NCBI RefSeq assembly: GCF_024661895.1
Contig: NZ_CP102453.1
Span: 2,914,001-2,978,000 of the forward strand
Source: Fundicoccus culcitae
GTDB taxonomy: Bacteria > Bacillota > Bacilli > Lactobacillales > Aerococcaceae
Reading direction: 5' to 3'
Length of the DNA stretch: 64,000 nt
The notes beneath the pieces are model-generated. The model was not told the origin of the DNA. It saw only the letters and a program-made list of their open reading frames with translations, and did not search any database. Of the stretch, positions 48,822 through 59,610 are shown piece after piece. Position numbers and translations under genes: made by a program. Within the stretch, counting starts at the first letter, position 1, and the number at the start of each line of letters is the position of its first letter.

Positions 48822-49886
48822 ATGAACAAAAATTATGTCCTAACAGAAAAATCTAAAGAACGTCTAATAAATATCGCTGCCCTAACCACTATTGCCTCAC
48901 CGACAGGCTATACACAAACCATTATTGCAGTCATTCAACAACAACTTGAAAAGCTTGGCGTTCCTGTCAACTATACCCCTAAGGGTGGTTTGCTAATTAC
49001 CTTGGAAGGTAAGGATGATAATCGCCAACGTTTTGTAACAGCCCACGTTGATACACTGGGTGCCATCGTGCGAGCGATAAAGCCCGACGGTCGAATTAAA
49101 ATCGATTTAATCGGAGGCTTTGCTTATAATTCGATCGAAGGTGCCTATTGTCAAGTCCACTCAGCCGTATCCGACAATGTCTTTTCAGGTACTATCCTAA
49201 TGCATCAAACCAGTGTGCATGTCTATAAAGATGCACACACGGCAGAACGCAACCAAGCGAATATGGAAATTCGTTTAGATGAGTTGGTTGAGTCAGAGGC
49301 GGATGTACGTGCCCTAGGAATCGAAGTAGGCGATTTTGTGAGTTTTGATCCTAAGGTAGAAATAACTGATACTGGCTATATTAAATCACGTCATTTAGAT
49401 GATAAGGTCAGCGTCGCTTTGTTGCTTGAAATCATTGAAGCAGTATCTAAAAACGAGCTACTTTTGAGTCATACGACGCATTTTTATATATCAACCAATG
49501 AAGAAATTGGATATGGCGGAAATTCAAATATCGCAAGCAGCGTTGTTGAATATTTAGCCGTTGATATGGGAGCTTTAGGGGATGACCAACAATCAGATGA
49601 ATACACCGTATCCATTTGTGTCAAAGATGGTAGCGGACCCTACCATTTAGGCTTGCGGAATCAACTCGTTAAATTATGCCAAACAAGTAATATCCCATAT
49701 AAATTAGATATTTATCCTTATTACGGTAGCGATGCTTCAGCCGCTATGAAAGCAGGCGCCGATGTCCGCCATGGTTTGTTAGGAGCCGGAATTGATGCCA
49801 GCCATGCTTTCGAACGGACCCATGCCCAATCAGTTGATGCAACCTATGATTTATTAGCCGCCTACTTACAGTCAGAAATGATTTAA
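48822..49886 (+). CDS. M42 family metallopeptidase
   Basis: Aminopeptidase/endoglucanase-like M42 peptidase of 354 residues: metal ligands VTAHVDTLGAIV (His), SRHLDDKVSVALLLE (Asp), STNEEIGYGGN (Glu-Glu), AVDMGALG (Asp) and GIDASHAFERTH (His). A PDZ-like lid domain lies between the first two. The ATG at 48822 follows AAGGAG by seven bases; ATG 48816 is too close. Confidence 0.93.
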   Translation: MNKNYVLTEKSKERLINIAALTTIASPTGYTQTIIAVIQQQLEKLGVPVNYTPKGGLLITLEGKDDNRQRFVTAHVDTLGAIVRAIKPDGRIKIDLIGGFAYNSIEGAYCQVHSAVSDNVFSGTILMHQTSVHVYKDAHTAERNQANMEIRLDELVESEADVRALGIEVGDFVSFDPKVEITDTGYIKSRHLDDKVSVALLLEIIEAVSKNELLLSHTTHFYISTNEEIGYGGNSNIASSVVEYLAVDMGALGDDQQSDEYTVSICVKDGSGPYHLGLRNQLVKLCQTSNIPYKLDIYPYYGSDASAAMKAGADVRHGLLGAGIDASHAFERTHAQSVDATYDLLAAYLQSEMI

Positions 49887-50137
49887 TCGAATGTTGTGAG
49901 CAACCATTCGCCTCTAGGCTTTTTCCCAGGATTCCAGGCAGATTGTTCTACGAGGAAAGTGAAGAACAGGATTTCTATATTTAATTATTAGTCATCTCGG
50001 CTAATACACCTTCAAATGAATAAAAGGCGGAAATGAATTTTGATTCATTTCCGCCTAAGTTTGTTTGCTTACAAATGTCTGAACTTAAAATACGATTAAT
50101 TACTTTATACTTAGTGATAAGTAACTTTTTTGCCAAA
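49887..50137. other. Left part of the 900-base gap before the secreted acidic protein
   Basis: No gene seen. A bulged palindrome CGAATG..CATTCG (49888-49910) lies right after the peptidase stop. Confidence 0.5.
50025..50062 (+). terminator. Hairpin after the M42 peptidase gene
   Basis: AGGCGGAAATGAA / TTCATTTCCGCCT stem followed by AAGTTTGTTTG, a weak T-run. Possible terminator about 140 bases after the stop. Confidence 0.6.
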
Positions 50138-50215
50138 AGTTAGCTTCGAATGGTGAACGAAGTAAGAAAGTTAGCTTCGAATGGGGAATGGAGTAAGAAA
50201 GTTAGCTCCGAATAG
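50138..50215. repeat. 31-bp direct repeats with covarying stem
   Basis: Two full 31-base units (50138, 50169) and a partial third beginning AGTTAGCTYCGAAT. The hairpin across the first junction is CGAAG..CTTCG; across the second it is GGAG..CTCC, so both sides changed together. Same period as the adjoining array. Confidence 0.75.
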
Positions 50216-50218
50216 GAA

Positions 50219-50457
50219 ACGAACTATAAAAATGTAGTTCGTTCACTCAACGAACTACAAAAATGTAGTTCGTTTCACCGACGAACTATAAAAATGTAGT
50301 TCGTTCACTCGACGAACTATAAAAATGTAGTTCGTTCACTCGACGAACTATAAAAATGTAGTTCGTTTCACCGACGAACTATAAAAATGTAGTTCGTTCA
50401 CTCAACGAACTATAAAAATGTAGTTCGTTAAAGCAACGAAGTACAAAATGGCATTCG
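50219..50457. repeat. Seven tandem 31-bp palindromic units plus a degenerate eighth
   Basis: Units start every 31 bases from 50219 to 50405. Each is a 24-base hairpin ACGAACTAYA-AAAA-TGTAGTTCGT plus a seven-base spacer: TCACTCA, TTCACCG, TCACTCG, TCACTCG, TTCACCG, TCACTCA, TAAAGCA. The eighth hairpin (50436) is decayed. The string CGTTCACTCG, formed at the hairpin-spacer junction, also occurs in the 41-bp array at 34541. Confidence 0.92.
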
Positions 50458-50794
50458 AAAAGACAGTTAACTGAAGATGAAGTTAGCAGTGAGGAACGCT
50501 CAGAGTAAGAAAGTCCGATATTTCTCCGTCATTAAGTTTCCCCCATGACATTAAACCACAACCCTCTCTTTTTTATGTAAATTCATTAACTTTCTCACAA
50601 AGCAAGAAAATCAGCCATCAATCAAAAGTAACTATACACTCCAAACCACCCAACAACTGTTAGCAAAACCTTAATAAATCAAGCCTCCATAAAGGCTAAT
50701 AGTCATAATATTGTATTTTAGTTTTATGATTAGTTATAATAGGGCTAGGCATTTCATTATATGAAGTGCAATCAATTAAAAAGGAGAGTTAAGA
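50458..50794. other. Leader region of the secreted acidic protein
   Basis: About 335 bases without a gene or strong hairpin. A likely -10 (TTATAATAGG) lies near 50735, 60 bases before the start codon. Confidence 0.4.
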
Positions 50795-51937
50795 ATGAAG
50801 AAATTTCTCAAAATTGCAGTTGCAGGTCTACTAGCATCTCAGTTGTCCTTGACGTCGACCGCTATTTTAGCTCAAGAAAGTTCGTCTGAAGACTCTAGTG
50901 ATGTAGAAGAAGTGCTATCTGAAGATTCTGTTTCTGAAGAAGACGAGGTTCAATTGGATAGTACGAGCTCTACGACTGATACAATTAATACTTTACTGAC
51001 TGAAGCATCTGGCACACCAGCCTTATTGCAAGCTAAAGAGTATTATATTGAGTTTCTTAATCAATTCCAGATAGGTGATTTATACTATGGGTATGATTTA
51101 GGGCCAACAATGGCGGAAATTACTGAAAATTTTGATGGTGGCGTAGAACCACAAGCATACGAAATATCAGATTATGAAATGATTTTAGAGTATGTTTATA
51201 ACGGCGAAGAAATTGAAGAAGACATCAGTCAAGCTCTATTAGAAAATGAAGAAGTAGAATCGACTGAGGAGTCTGAAGAAGCGACCGAGGAAACTACCGT
51301 GGTAACTGAAGAACCTGAAGAAAAATTAGCGACATTGTATGTCTATTTCTATGAAGATGAAGCTATTTTAGCTGGTTTAGTCAGTAACTATCATGATGTG
51401 GACTATGAAACATTTATGGATCAAAACCGTGTCGTTGAATTACTAGAATCCAATGCGTCTGTTGATGAATTAGCCGCTGAAACACCAGTCTTTACGGGAC
51501 ATGCATTCATGTTCCACAATGAAGTACCTGTTGAAATTTTTGCAACATTTAGTGGTACTAGCATGGATGATGCGCTAATTGAGTTCTTTATTTTTGAAGA
51601 TGAACAAATTGTGCAGGTGTATGATGAACCGTTAGCAGCAGGTGGTCTTGGCATTGACTACTTAATGTATTATAAGTTATCCGCTTATGCTGAAGGCTAT
51701 ACTAATGAAGAAGCACGTATTCCAACGGAAGATGAGGCAGAAAGTGTTGAAGAAGTCGAAGAATCAACGGAAGAATCGACTGAAACGGTTGATGATGGCT
51801 CACAATCAGAAGAATCAACCCCTGATGATTCGACCTCCGATGAGTCAACGCCTGATGATTCAACTTCTGATGAATCCGACTCAACGGATCCATTACCCGA
51901 AGACCCTGAATCGGAAGAATCAGCTTCAGAGGAATAA
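50795..51937 (+). CDS. Secreted, strongly acidic protein of unknown function
   Basis: 380 residues. Signal peptide MKKFLKIAVAGLLASQLSLTSTAILA with cleavage probably after ILA; no lipobox and no LPXTG motif, so it is released or held by other means. The mature part has an acidic leader (ESSSEDSSDVEEVLSEDS), a folded-looking domain around 60-135 (FQIGDLYYGYDLGPTMAEITENF), a Glu/Thr linker (155-178), a second folded part (LATLYVYFYEDEAILAGLV to YYKLSAYAEGY) and a 60-residue Ser/Glu/Asp tail with DDSTSDEST repeats. I do not recognise the domain. Strong AAGGAG site. It stands alone with its own terminator. Confidence 0.85.
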   Translation: MKKFLKIAVAGLLASQLSLTSTAILAQESSSEDSSDVEEVLSEDSVSEEDEVQLDSTSSTTDTINTLLTEASGTPALLQAKEYYIEFLNQFQIGDLYYGYDLGPTMAEITENFDGGVEPQAYEISDYEMILEYVYNGEEIEEDISQALLENEEVESTEESEEATEETTVVTEEPEEKLATLYVYFYEDEAILAGLVSNYHDVDYETFMDQNRVVELLESNASVDELAAETPVFTGHAFMFHNEVPVEIFATFSGTSMDDALIEFFIFEDEQIVQVYDEPLAAGGLGIDYLMYYKLSAYAEGYTNEEARIPTEDEAESVEEVEESTEESTETVDDGSQSEESTPDDSTSDESTPDDSTSDESDSTDPLPEDPESEESASEE

Positions 51938-51964
51938 AAATTTACTATTTAATCTCAACTAAAT

Positions 51965-52014
51965 TAAACCCTGGTTTAAATGCTAACTAAAGCATCTAAA
52001 CTAGGGTTTTTTTG
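51965..52014. terminator. Bidirectional terminator between the acidic protein and rpiR
   Basis: AAACCCTGGTTTAAATGCT pairs imperfectly with AGCATCTAAACTAGGGTTT, followed by T-run; convergent genes on both sides. Confidence 0.85.
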
Positions 52015-52021
52015 GCGTTAT

Positions 52022-52828
52022 TTATTTTGTTTTCATTAGTTTGATGCGATAACGGGAAATGATTAAATCCATAATGATTTGATAAAGAATAAAGTGCGTT
52101 TGGATGCCCTTGCTAGTCGGATAAATAATGGCATCATCCACATGAGGTAAGTCTAAAACCGTGGGGTCTGATGTAATCACAAATAATTTAGCTTTCATTT
52201 TTGAAAAGAAATTTTTGGTGGGTTTCCCTTCGGTAACTTGTTGATGTCTCACAAAATTTCCGGAATTAGAGAAAACAATAATCAAAGTATCTTCGTTTGC
52301 TTGACGAATAAAGGCTTCCTGTTTATCTAAGTCTTGAAAAGTGAAGACAAATTTACGATTATAGGCTAATTTATACTGGAAATCAATGGAAGCTGATTCA
52401 GAAAATATCAGGCCAAAGACACCCACTTTATTATAAGCAATTAAATCATCGGCCAAGCGATCAATAGCAATGATATCAATGGTATCTTGGAGTAAATCAA
52501 TGGATTGTTTAATCGTTTGAAAATAATCCATGTAGTTGTGCTGATCCAATTCCTGTACAATATTAGTCAGATAGTTGTAGTGGTTGTTGTATCGATCGGT
52601 AATAAAACCAGCATTATCCTTTAAATGCAAATAATCATCAAAACCAATTTGTCGCGCAAATTTGGATAAAGTCGATTTAGAAACTTTGGCTAAATCAGCC
52701 ATTTCTCCAATACTATATAATTCAATTAAATCATAATGTTGCAAAAAAATACTGGCAATATGATATAAGGTTGAGTCTAAGGGTTGCGTATTTATGATGG
52801 TTAATAAGCGAATAATCAAAATGCCCAT
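52022..52828 (-). CDS. MurR/RpiR family transcriptional regulator
   Basis: 268 residues: N-terminal helix-turn-helix domain (SIGEMADLAKVSKSTLSKFARQIGF, about 40-65) and a C-terminal SIS sugar-phosphate binding domain (DDLIAYNKVGVFGLIFSESASIDFQYKL; DTLIIVFSNSGNF). Divergent from the beta-glucoside genes and most likely their regulator, sensing a phosphosugar. ATG at 52828 with GGAGG eleven bases upstream. BglG-type antitermination, common for such genes, is not seen here. Confidence 0.88.
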   Translation of the reverse strand: MGILIIRLLTIINTQPLDSTLYHIASIFLQHYDLIELYSIGEMADLAKVSKSTLSKFARQIGFDDYLHLKDNAGFITDRYNNHYNYLTNIVQELDQHNYMDYFQTIKQSIDLLQDTIDIIAIDRLADDLIAYNKVGVFGLIFSESASIDFQYKLAYNRKFVFTFQDLDKQEAFIRQANEDTLIIVFSNSGNFVRHQQVTEGKPTKNFFSKMKAKLFVITSDPTVLDLPHVDDAIIYPTSKGIQTHFILYQIIMDLIISRYRIKLMKTK

Positions 52829-52854
52829 AATTAAGGGTACCTCCAGATATTTAT

Positions 52855-55910
<3,056 letters not shown>

Positions 55911-55918
55911 CTTTTTTA

Positions 55919-55956
55919 AGCTGTGGATAAATTCAATTTTATTCACAGCTTTTTTA
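55919..55956 (+). terminator. Terminator after the GH1 pair
   Basis: AAGCTGTGGATAAAT / ATTCACAGCTT stem followed by TTTT. It separates the glucosidases from bglP, which has its own regulatory box. Confidence 0.85.
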
Positions 55957-55975
55957 ATAAATATCGCTGAATGAC

Positions 55976-56001
55976 TTGGTTTCTAATTTGCGAACTTTCC
56001 C
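55976..56001 (+). promoter_or_regulatory. RpiR-type box upstream of bglP
   Basis: TTGGTTTCTAA-TTT-GCGAACTTTCCC, matching the box at 52855 at nearly all positions outside the three-base centre. A TATAAT follows at 56023-56028. Confidence 0.6.
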
Positions 56002-56062
56002 ATAATAGCCTTCTATCAGTTCTATAATGGAATTAATAAAGAAATAGATAGGAGCAAATAAA

Positions 56063-57901
56063 ATGGCTGAAAAGTACAACCAACTAGCTGATCAAATTGT
56101 TGAATTAGTCGGCGGTAAAGAAAATGTTGTTAGCTTATATCACTGTATCACACGCTTACGATTTAAATTGAAGGACGAGTCAATTGCTGCGAAAAATGAA
56201 AACGAAATCAAGAAACTTAATGGTGTGCTTTCAGTCGCCCAAGCCAATAATCAATATCAAGTGATTATTGGCAATGAAGTCGATAAAGTATATGCAGCGA
56301 TTGATCAAAAATATAAATTCCCTAACCCTGTATCAGCCGGAGAATCCGCAGGACAAAGTGAAGAAGCGGAAGAAAAAGGGAATATTGTTATTCGCTTCCT
56401 AAATACATTAACAGCGATATTTAATCCGATTATTATGCCTTTAGCTGGGGCGGGGATGATCAAAGCGCTGTTGGTTTTATTAACCACCTTTGATTTGATG
56501 AGTACCGAATCGGCGACTTACGGTATTTTGTCAGCCGCAGGGAATAGTGTGTTTTATTTCTTACCCTTATTCTTAGCAGTGAGTGCGGCACGCGTTTTTA
56601 AAGCCAATCCATTCATTTCATTAGCGATTGTAGCAGCACTAATGGAGCCAAACTTCACTAACTTAATTACGGAAACAGGGGTTCGAGTGTCATTCTTGGG
56701 CATTCCAACCGTCTTAATGAGTTATACGGGAACAGTTATTCCTTCAATTATTGCTATTTTCATTTATTCTTACTTGGAAAGATGGTTGAAAACTTGGATT
56801 CCTAAGAGTTTAGAAATTTTCTTATTACCGATGATTTCATTGTTAATTATGGTGCCATTAACGGTCATCGTTCTGGGACCAATTGGTGTTACGTTAGGTA
56901 ATGGTTTAGGTGATGTGATTAATTTTATCTCAGCCCGCAGTGGGTTATTAGCTGGATTTATTATTGGTGGCTTCTGGTCTTTATTAGTTATGGTGGGCGT
57001 TCACTGGGGTGTTGTGCCAATCATGATCAACAATATTGCCACTTATGGTTATGACGTCATTCGTCCAATGATTGCTGCCGCAACCTTTGCGAGTGCTGGA
57101 GCTGCCTTAGGTGTCTACTTTAGAGCTAAAAAGCCTGAAACAAAATCATTAGCCCTTTCTTCAATGGTCCCTGCTTTATTGGGTGGTATTACGGAACCTA
57201 TCGTTTATGGTATTTCGATTAAATACAAGAAACCACTCTATGCCCAAATTATTGGTGGGGGTATAGCCGGTGCTTTTATGGGAATGATGCAAACCAAGGC
57301 AATTGTCTATGTTTTCCCTGCCTTAACAACCTTGCCAGCCTTTGCTGGTGATACCTTTGTCTATTATATTATTGGAATTTCCATTGCCTTCTTCTTAACC
57401 GCAATCCTAACCTATATTTTTGGGATTGATGAAGACGAAGCTGAAGTCGTTGACGTAACGCCGACGGAGACATTGATAGATGAAAACCCAACAACGCTAA
57501 TCGCACCCATGGCTGGTGAACTAATTTCGATTGAAGCCGTAGATGATCCAGTCTTTTCATCTAAAGCGATGGGTAATGGCTTTGCTGTAAAACCAACCGA
57601 TGGCAAAGTGGTTGCCCCTATCACAGGTAAAGTCTCAGCCGTCTTTCCAACCAAACACGCGTTTGGGATTGTCTCAGATACCGGTATAGAAGTGTTAGTG
57701 CATATTGGCATTAACACCGTTGAATTAGATGGTAAAGGCTTCGATATCCGTATCCAGCCAGATGATTACGTCGATAAAGGTCAAGTTGTCGGTCAAGTCG
57801 ATTTGAGCGTCCTCAAAGAAAACAACTACGACACCACCACCATGGTTGTTATCACCAATTCAAATGACAACCCCGACTACACCTTACCCCCAACCCCTTA
57901 A
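56063..57901 (+). CDS. bglP: Beta-glucoside PTS permease, EIIBCA (BglP-type)
   Basis: Imports and phosphorylates beta-glucosides. 612 residues: EIIB domain with the phosphocysteine in LYHCITRLRFKL (near residue 28), EIIC membrane domain (about 105-460, with LGGITEPIVYGI) and C-terminal EIIA with the histidine in VLVHIGINTVELDG. Order B-C-A is typical. ATG behind TAGGAG. Works with the two GH1 enzymes, which hydrolyse the imported phosphosugar. Confidence 0.94.
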   Translation: MAEKYNQLADQIVELVGGKENVVSLYHCITRLRFKLKDESIAAKNENEIKKLNGVLSVAQANNQYQVIIGNEVDKVYAAIDQKYKFPNPVSAGESAGQSEEAEEKGNIVIRFLNTLTAIFNPIIMPLAGAGMIKALLVLLTTFDLMSTESATYGILSAAGNSVFYFLPLFLAVSAARVFKANPFISLAIVAALMEPNFTNLITETGVRVSFLGIPTVLMSYTGTVIPSIIAIFIYSYLERWLKTWIPKSLEIFLLPMISLLIMVPLTVIVLGPIGVTLGNGLGDVINFISARSGLLAGFIIGGFWSLLVMVGVHWGVVPIMINNIATYGYDVIRPMIAAATFASAGAALGVYFRAKKPETKSLALSSMVPALLGGITEPIVYGISIKYKKPLYAQIIGGGIAGAFMGMMQTKAIVYVFPALTTLPAFAGDTFVYYIIGISIAFFLTAILTYIFGIDEDEAEVVDVTPTETLIDENPTTLIAPMAGELISIEAVDDPVFSSKAMGNGFAVKPTDGKVVAPITGKVSAVFPTKHAFGIVSDTGIEVLVHIGINTVELDGKGFDIRIQPDDYVDKGQVVGQVDLSVLKENNYDTTTMVVITNSNDNPDYTLPPTP

Positions 57902-57920
57902 ATAAATACCTCTGCTACAG

Positions 57921-57951
57921 CTGGACTAGAAAAAATCTAGTCCAGTTTTTT
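57921..57951 (+). terminator. Terminator after bglP
   Basis: CTGGACTAGA / TCTAGTCCAG, loop AAAAA, six T. Confidence 0.9.
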
Positions 57952-58197
57952 AGTCTAGTGAGAAGGCAACAATAGTGATTCTCTTCGATGAATCATCACA
58001 ACTTGATATATTTGCAGAAAGCTCTAATAAAAAAGATTAATCAAGCTCCTACTAACCGAGCAATGACCCAAATAAAGCTAATCTGTCATCTGCGTAATGC
58101 GCAAAAGACAGAATAGAGCTATTCAGGACACCGCTAAAAGAATAATGGTCTGATTAAACATTAAGTAGAGAGTGACGGACCGTTTCCTATTTACGAT
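57952..58197. other. Left part of the 1-kb gap after bglP
   Basis: No gene. Contains a decayed copy (58077-58119: TCTGTC..GACAGA stem after AATAAAGCTAATC) of the hairpin repeated at 58350 and 58628. Confidence 0.5.
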
Positions 58198-58279
58198 AAG
58201 TGGAATATTCTAGGTAGGTTAGTTCCACTTAGGTCTACAAGTGGAATATTCCGGTTGAGTTGGTTCCACATAATCAGCC
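58198..58279. repeat. Two 41-bp palindromic units (AAGTGGAA stems)
   Basis: AAGTGGAA...TTCCACTT at 58198-58230 and AAGTGGAA...TTCCACAT at 58239-58271; start-to-start distance 41 bases. Both contain GGAATATTC. Confidence 0.75.
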
Positions 58280-58349
58280 TTTTATCGCATTGATATATCG
58301 CAAGCAACAACCCGTCGTTGTAAGCGGATGTGAAAGGCAGCCGAATAAA

Positions 58350-58390
58350 GCTAATCGGTCATCAAACACCTGATTTTATGACCGATTAGC
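58350..58390. repeat. 13-bp-stem hairpin, first copy
   Basis: GCTAATCGGTCAT / ATGACCGATTAGC with a 15-base loop. The same 41-base sequence occurs at 58628, with some similarity in the flanks. No strong T-run. Confidence 0.85.
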
Positions 58391-58429
58391 CTAATTTGTA
58401 GTTTATTTATGGTACACATTTCCCGCTTA

Positions 58430-58511
58430 GGTTCGCGCTCACAACAAACGCTTCAATATGTGTGCGCTCAGGTTCGCGCACACAACAAACTCACCAATAT
58501 GTGTGCGCTCA
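58430..58511. repeat. Two 41-bp palindromic units (GCGCACACA stems)
   Basis: Units at 58430 and 58471. The second pairs GCGCACACA with TGTGTGCGC; the first has one mismatch. TTTCCCGCTTA (58419-58429) lies directly before the first unit. Confidence 0.8.
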
Positions 58512-58549
58512 CGTAAGTGAGAAAGACGGTTCTTCATTTCCCACTTACG
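58512..58549. repeat. Palindrome made of two opposed array boxes
   Basis: CGTAAGTGAGAAA (58512-58524) faces TTTCCCACTTACG (58537-58549): 13-base arms with one mismatch. Another direct copy of the box lies at 58616, and TTCTTCATTTCCCACTTA occurs twice (58530, 58609). Confidence 0.75.
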
Positions 58550-58627
58550 CTGCACCAGCACACGACAATTTCAATTTAATCTGTCTCGCGGTGGGTATGT
58601 GTATAGAATTCTTCATTTCCCACTTAA

Positions 58628-58668
58628 GCTAATCGGTCATCAAACACCTGATTTTATGACCGATTAGC
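58628..58668. repeat. 13-bp-stem hairpin, second copy
   Basis: Identical to 58350-58390, 278 bases downstream, in the same orientation. Confidence 0.85.
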
Positions 58669-58709
58669 CTTATTTGTAGTCTGATTTACGGTAATACGTT
58701 TTCCGCTTA

Positions 58710-58951
58710 CCCCCAACCGCCAGAGAACAAGCTGAGAGGCGGATGGCAAAGAGAAACCTAAGCTTAATAAATTTTGATGAGCTCCCAAATTACTTAATCA
58801 GTGAATGGGATGTATATTGTTATCAATTACGAAAAAAAAATAAGAAAAATGTAGGAATTATAACAACCTTTCTTTCACTTATGTTATAATGCAAAAGGAT
58901 AGATTTATGATGTAAATCATAAAATGAACGCAAACAGAAAGAGGATAAGTG
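58710..58951. other. Right part of the gap, leader of ntdP
   Basis: No gene or strong hairpin. An extended -10 element TGTTATAAT lies at 58882-58890, about 60 bases before the ntdP start. Confidence 0.5.
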
Positions 58952-59503
58952 ATGAAGCAACCTAGAGAGGGTGAATTCATCACTATTAAAAGTTATAAAC
59001 ACGATGGGTCATTACATCGAACTTGGCGCGATAATATGGTGCTGAAAACAAGTGACCAATCAATTATTGGTTGTAATGATCATACTTTAGTAACTGAAGC
59101 AGATGGGCGAAGATGGGTAACAAGAGAAGTGGCGCTAATGTATTTTCATAAACATTTTTGGTTTAATGTTGTGGCTATGATACGTAAAAGAGGCGTGACT
59201 TACTATTGTAATCTAGCATCTCCTTATTTAATCGATAATGAAGCTTTAAAATATATTGATTATGATTTAGATATTAAAGTATTTCCTGATGGGGAAAAAC
59301 GTTTACTCGATGTTGATGAATATGAAATTCATGGTAAAAAATACCATTATCCAGATGAAATAGACCCCATTCTAAAATATAATATTCAAGAACTTGTTCG
59401 ATGGATAGATGAGAAAAAAGGGCCATTCGCTCCGGAGTTTGTTAATATTTGGTATGAACGCTATATACAATTGACTCATCGCAAAAAGCATAAACATAAC
59501 TAG
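58952..59503 (+). CDS. ntdP: Nucleoside tri/diphosphate phosphatase (DUF402)
   Basis: DUF402/UPF0374 protein; the staphylococcal homologue hydrolyses nucleoside di- and triphosphates. 183 residues with the very conserved N-terminus [55 protein letters not shown] and the metal-site segment [25 protein letters not shown]. The ATG at 58952 is preferred over GTG 58949; GAGGA lies upstream. Single gene with terminator. Confidence 0.93.
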   Translation: MKQPREGEFITIKSYKHDGSLHRTWRDNMVLKTSDQSIIGCNDHTLVTEADGRRWVTREVALMYFHKHFWFNVVAMIRKRGVTYYCNLASPYLIDNEALKYIDYDLDIKVFPDGEKRLLDVDEYEIHGKKYHYPDEIDPILKYNIQELVRWIDEKKGPFAPEFVNIWYERYIQLTHRKKHKHN

Positions 59504-59535
59504 CAATAGTAATGAATTCACTGTTTGACGTCAAA

Positions 59536-59564
59536 ACACAACTCTAATGAGTTGTGTTTTTTTT
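59536..59564 (+). terminator. Terminator after ntdP
   Basis: ACACAACTC / GAGTTGTGT with a four-base loop and seven T. Confidence 0.92.
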
Positions 59565-59610
59565 GTTTTACATGTAAAGTAGAAGTATTAAAAAATAGTG
59601 GGAGTTTGAA

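Noticed and set aside
50219-50457. CRISPR-like appearance of regular repeats and short spacers
   Set aside because: Spacers are only seven bases and repeat among themselves, the repeat is a full hairpin, and no cas gene is near. The other arrays fail for the same reasons.
51687-51962. Second-frame lysine/glutamine-rich reading frame in the acidic protein gene
   Set aside because: A frame shift of the acidic low-complexity tail; no independent start signal.
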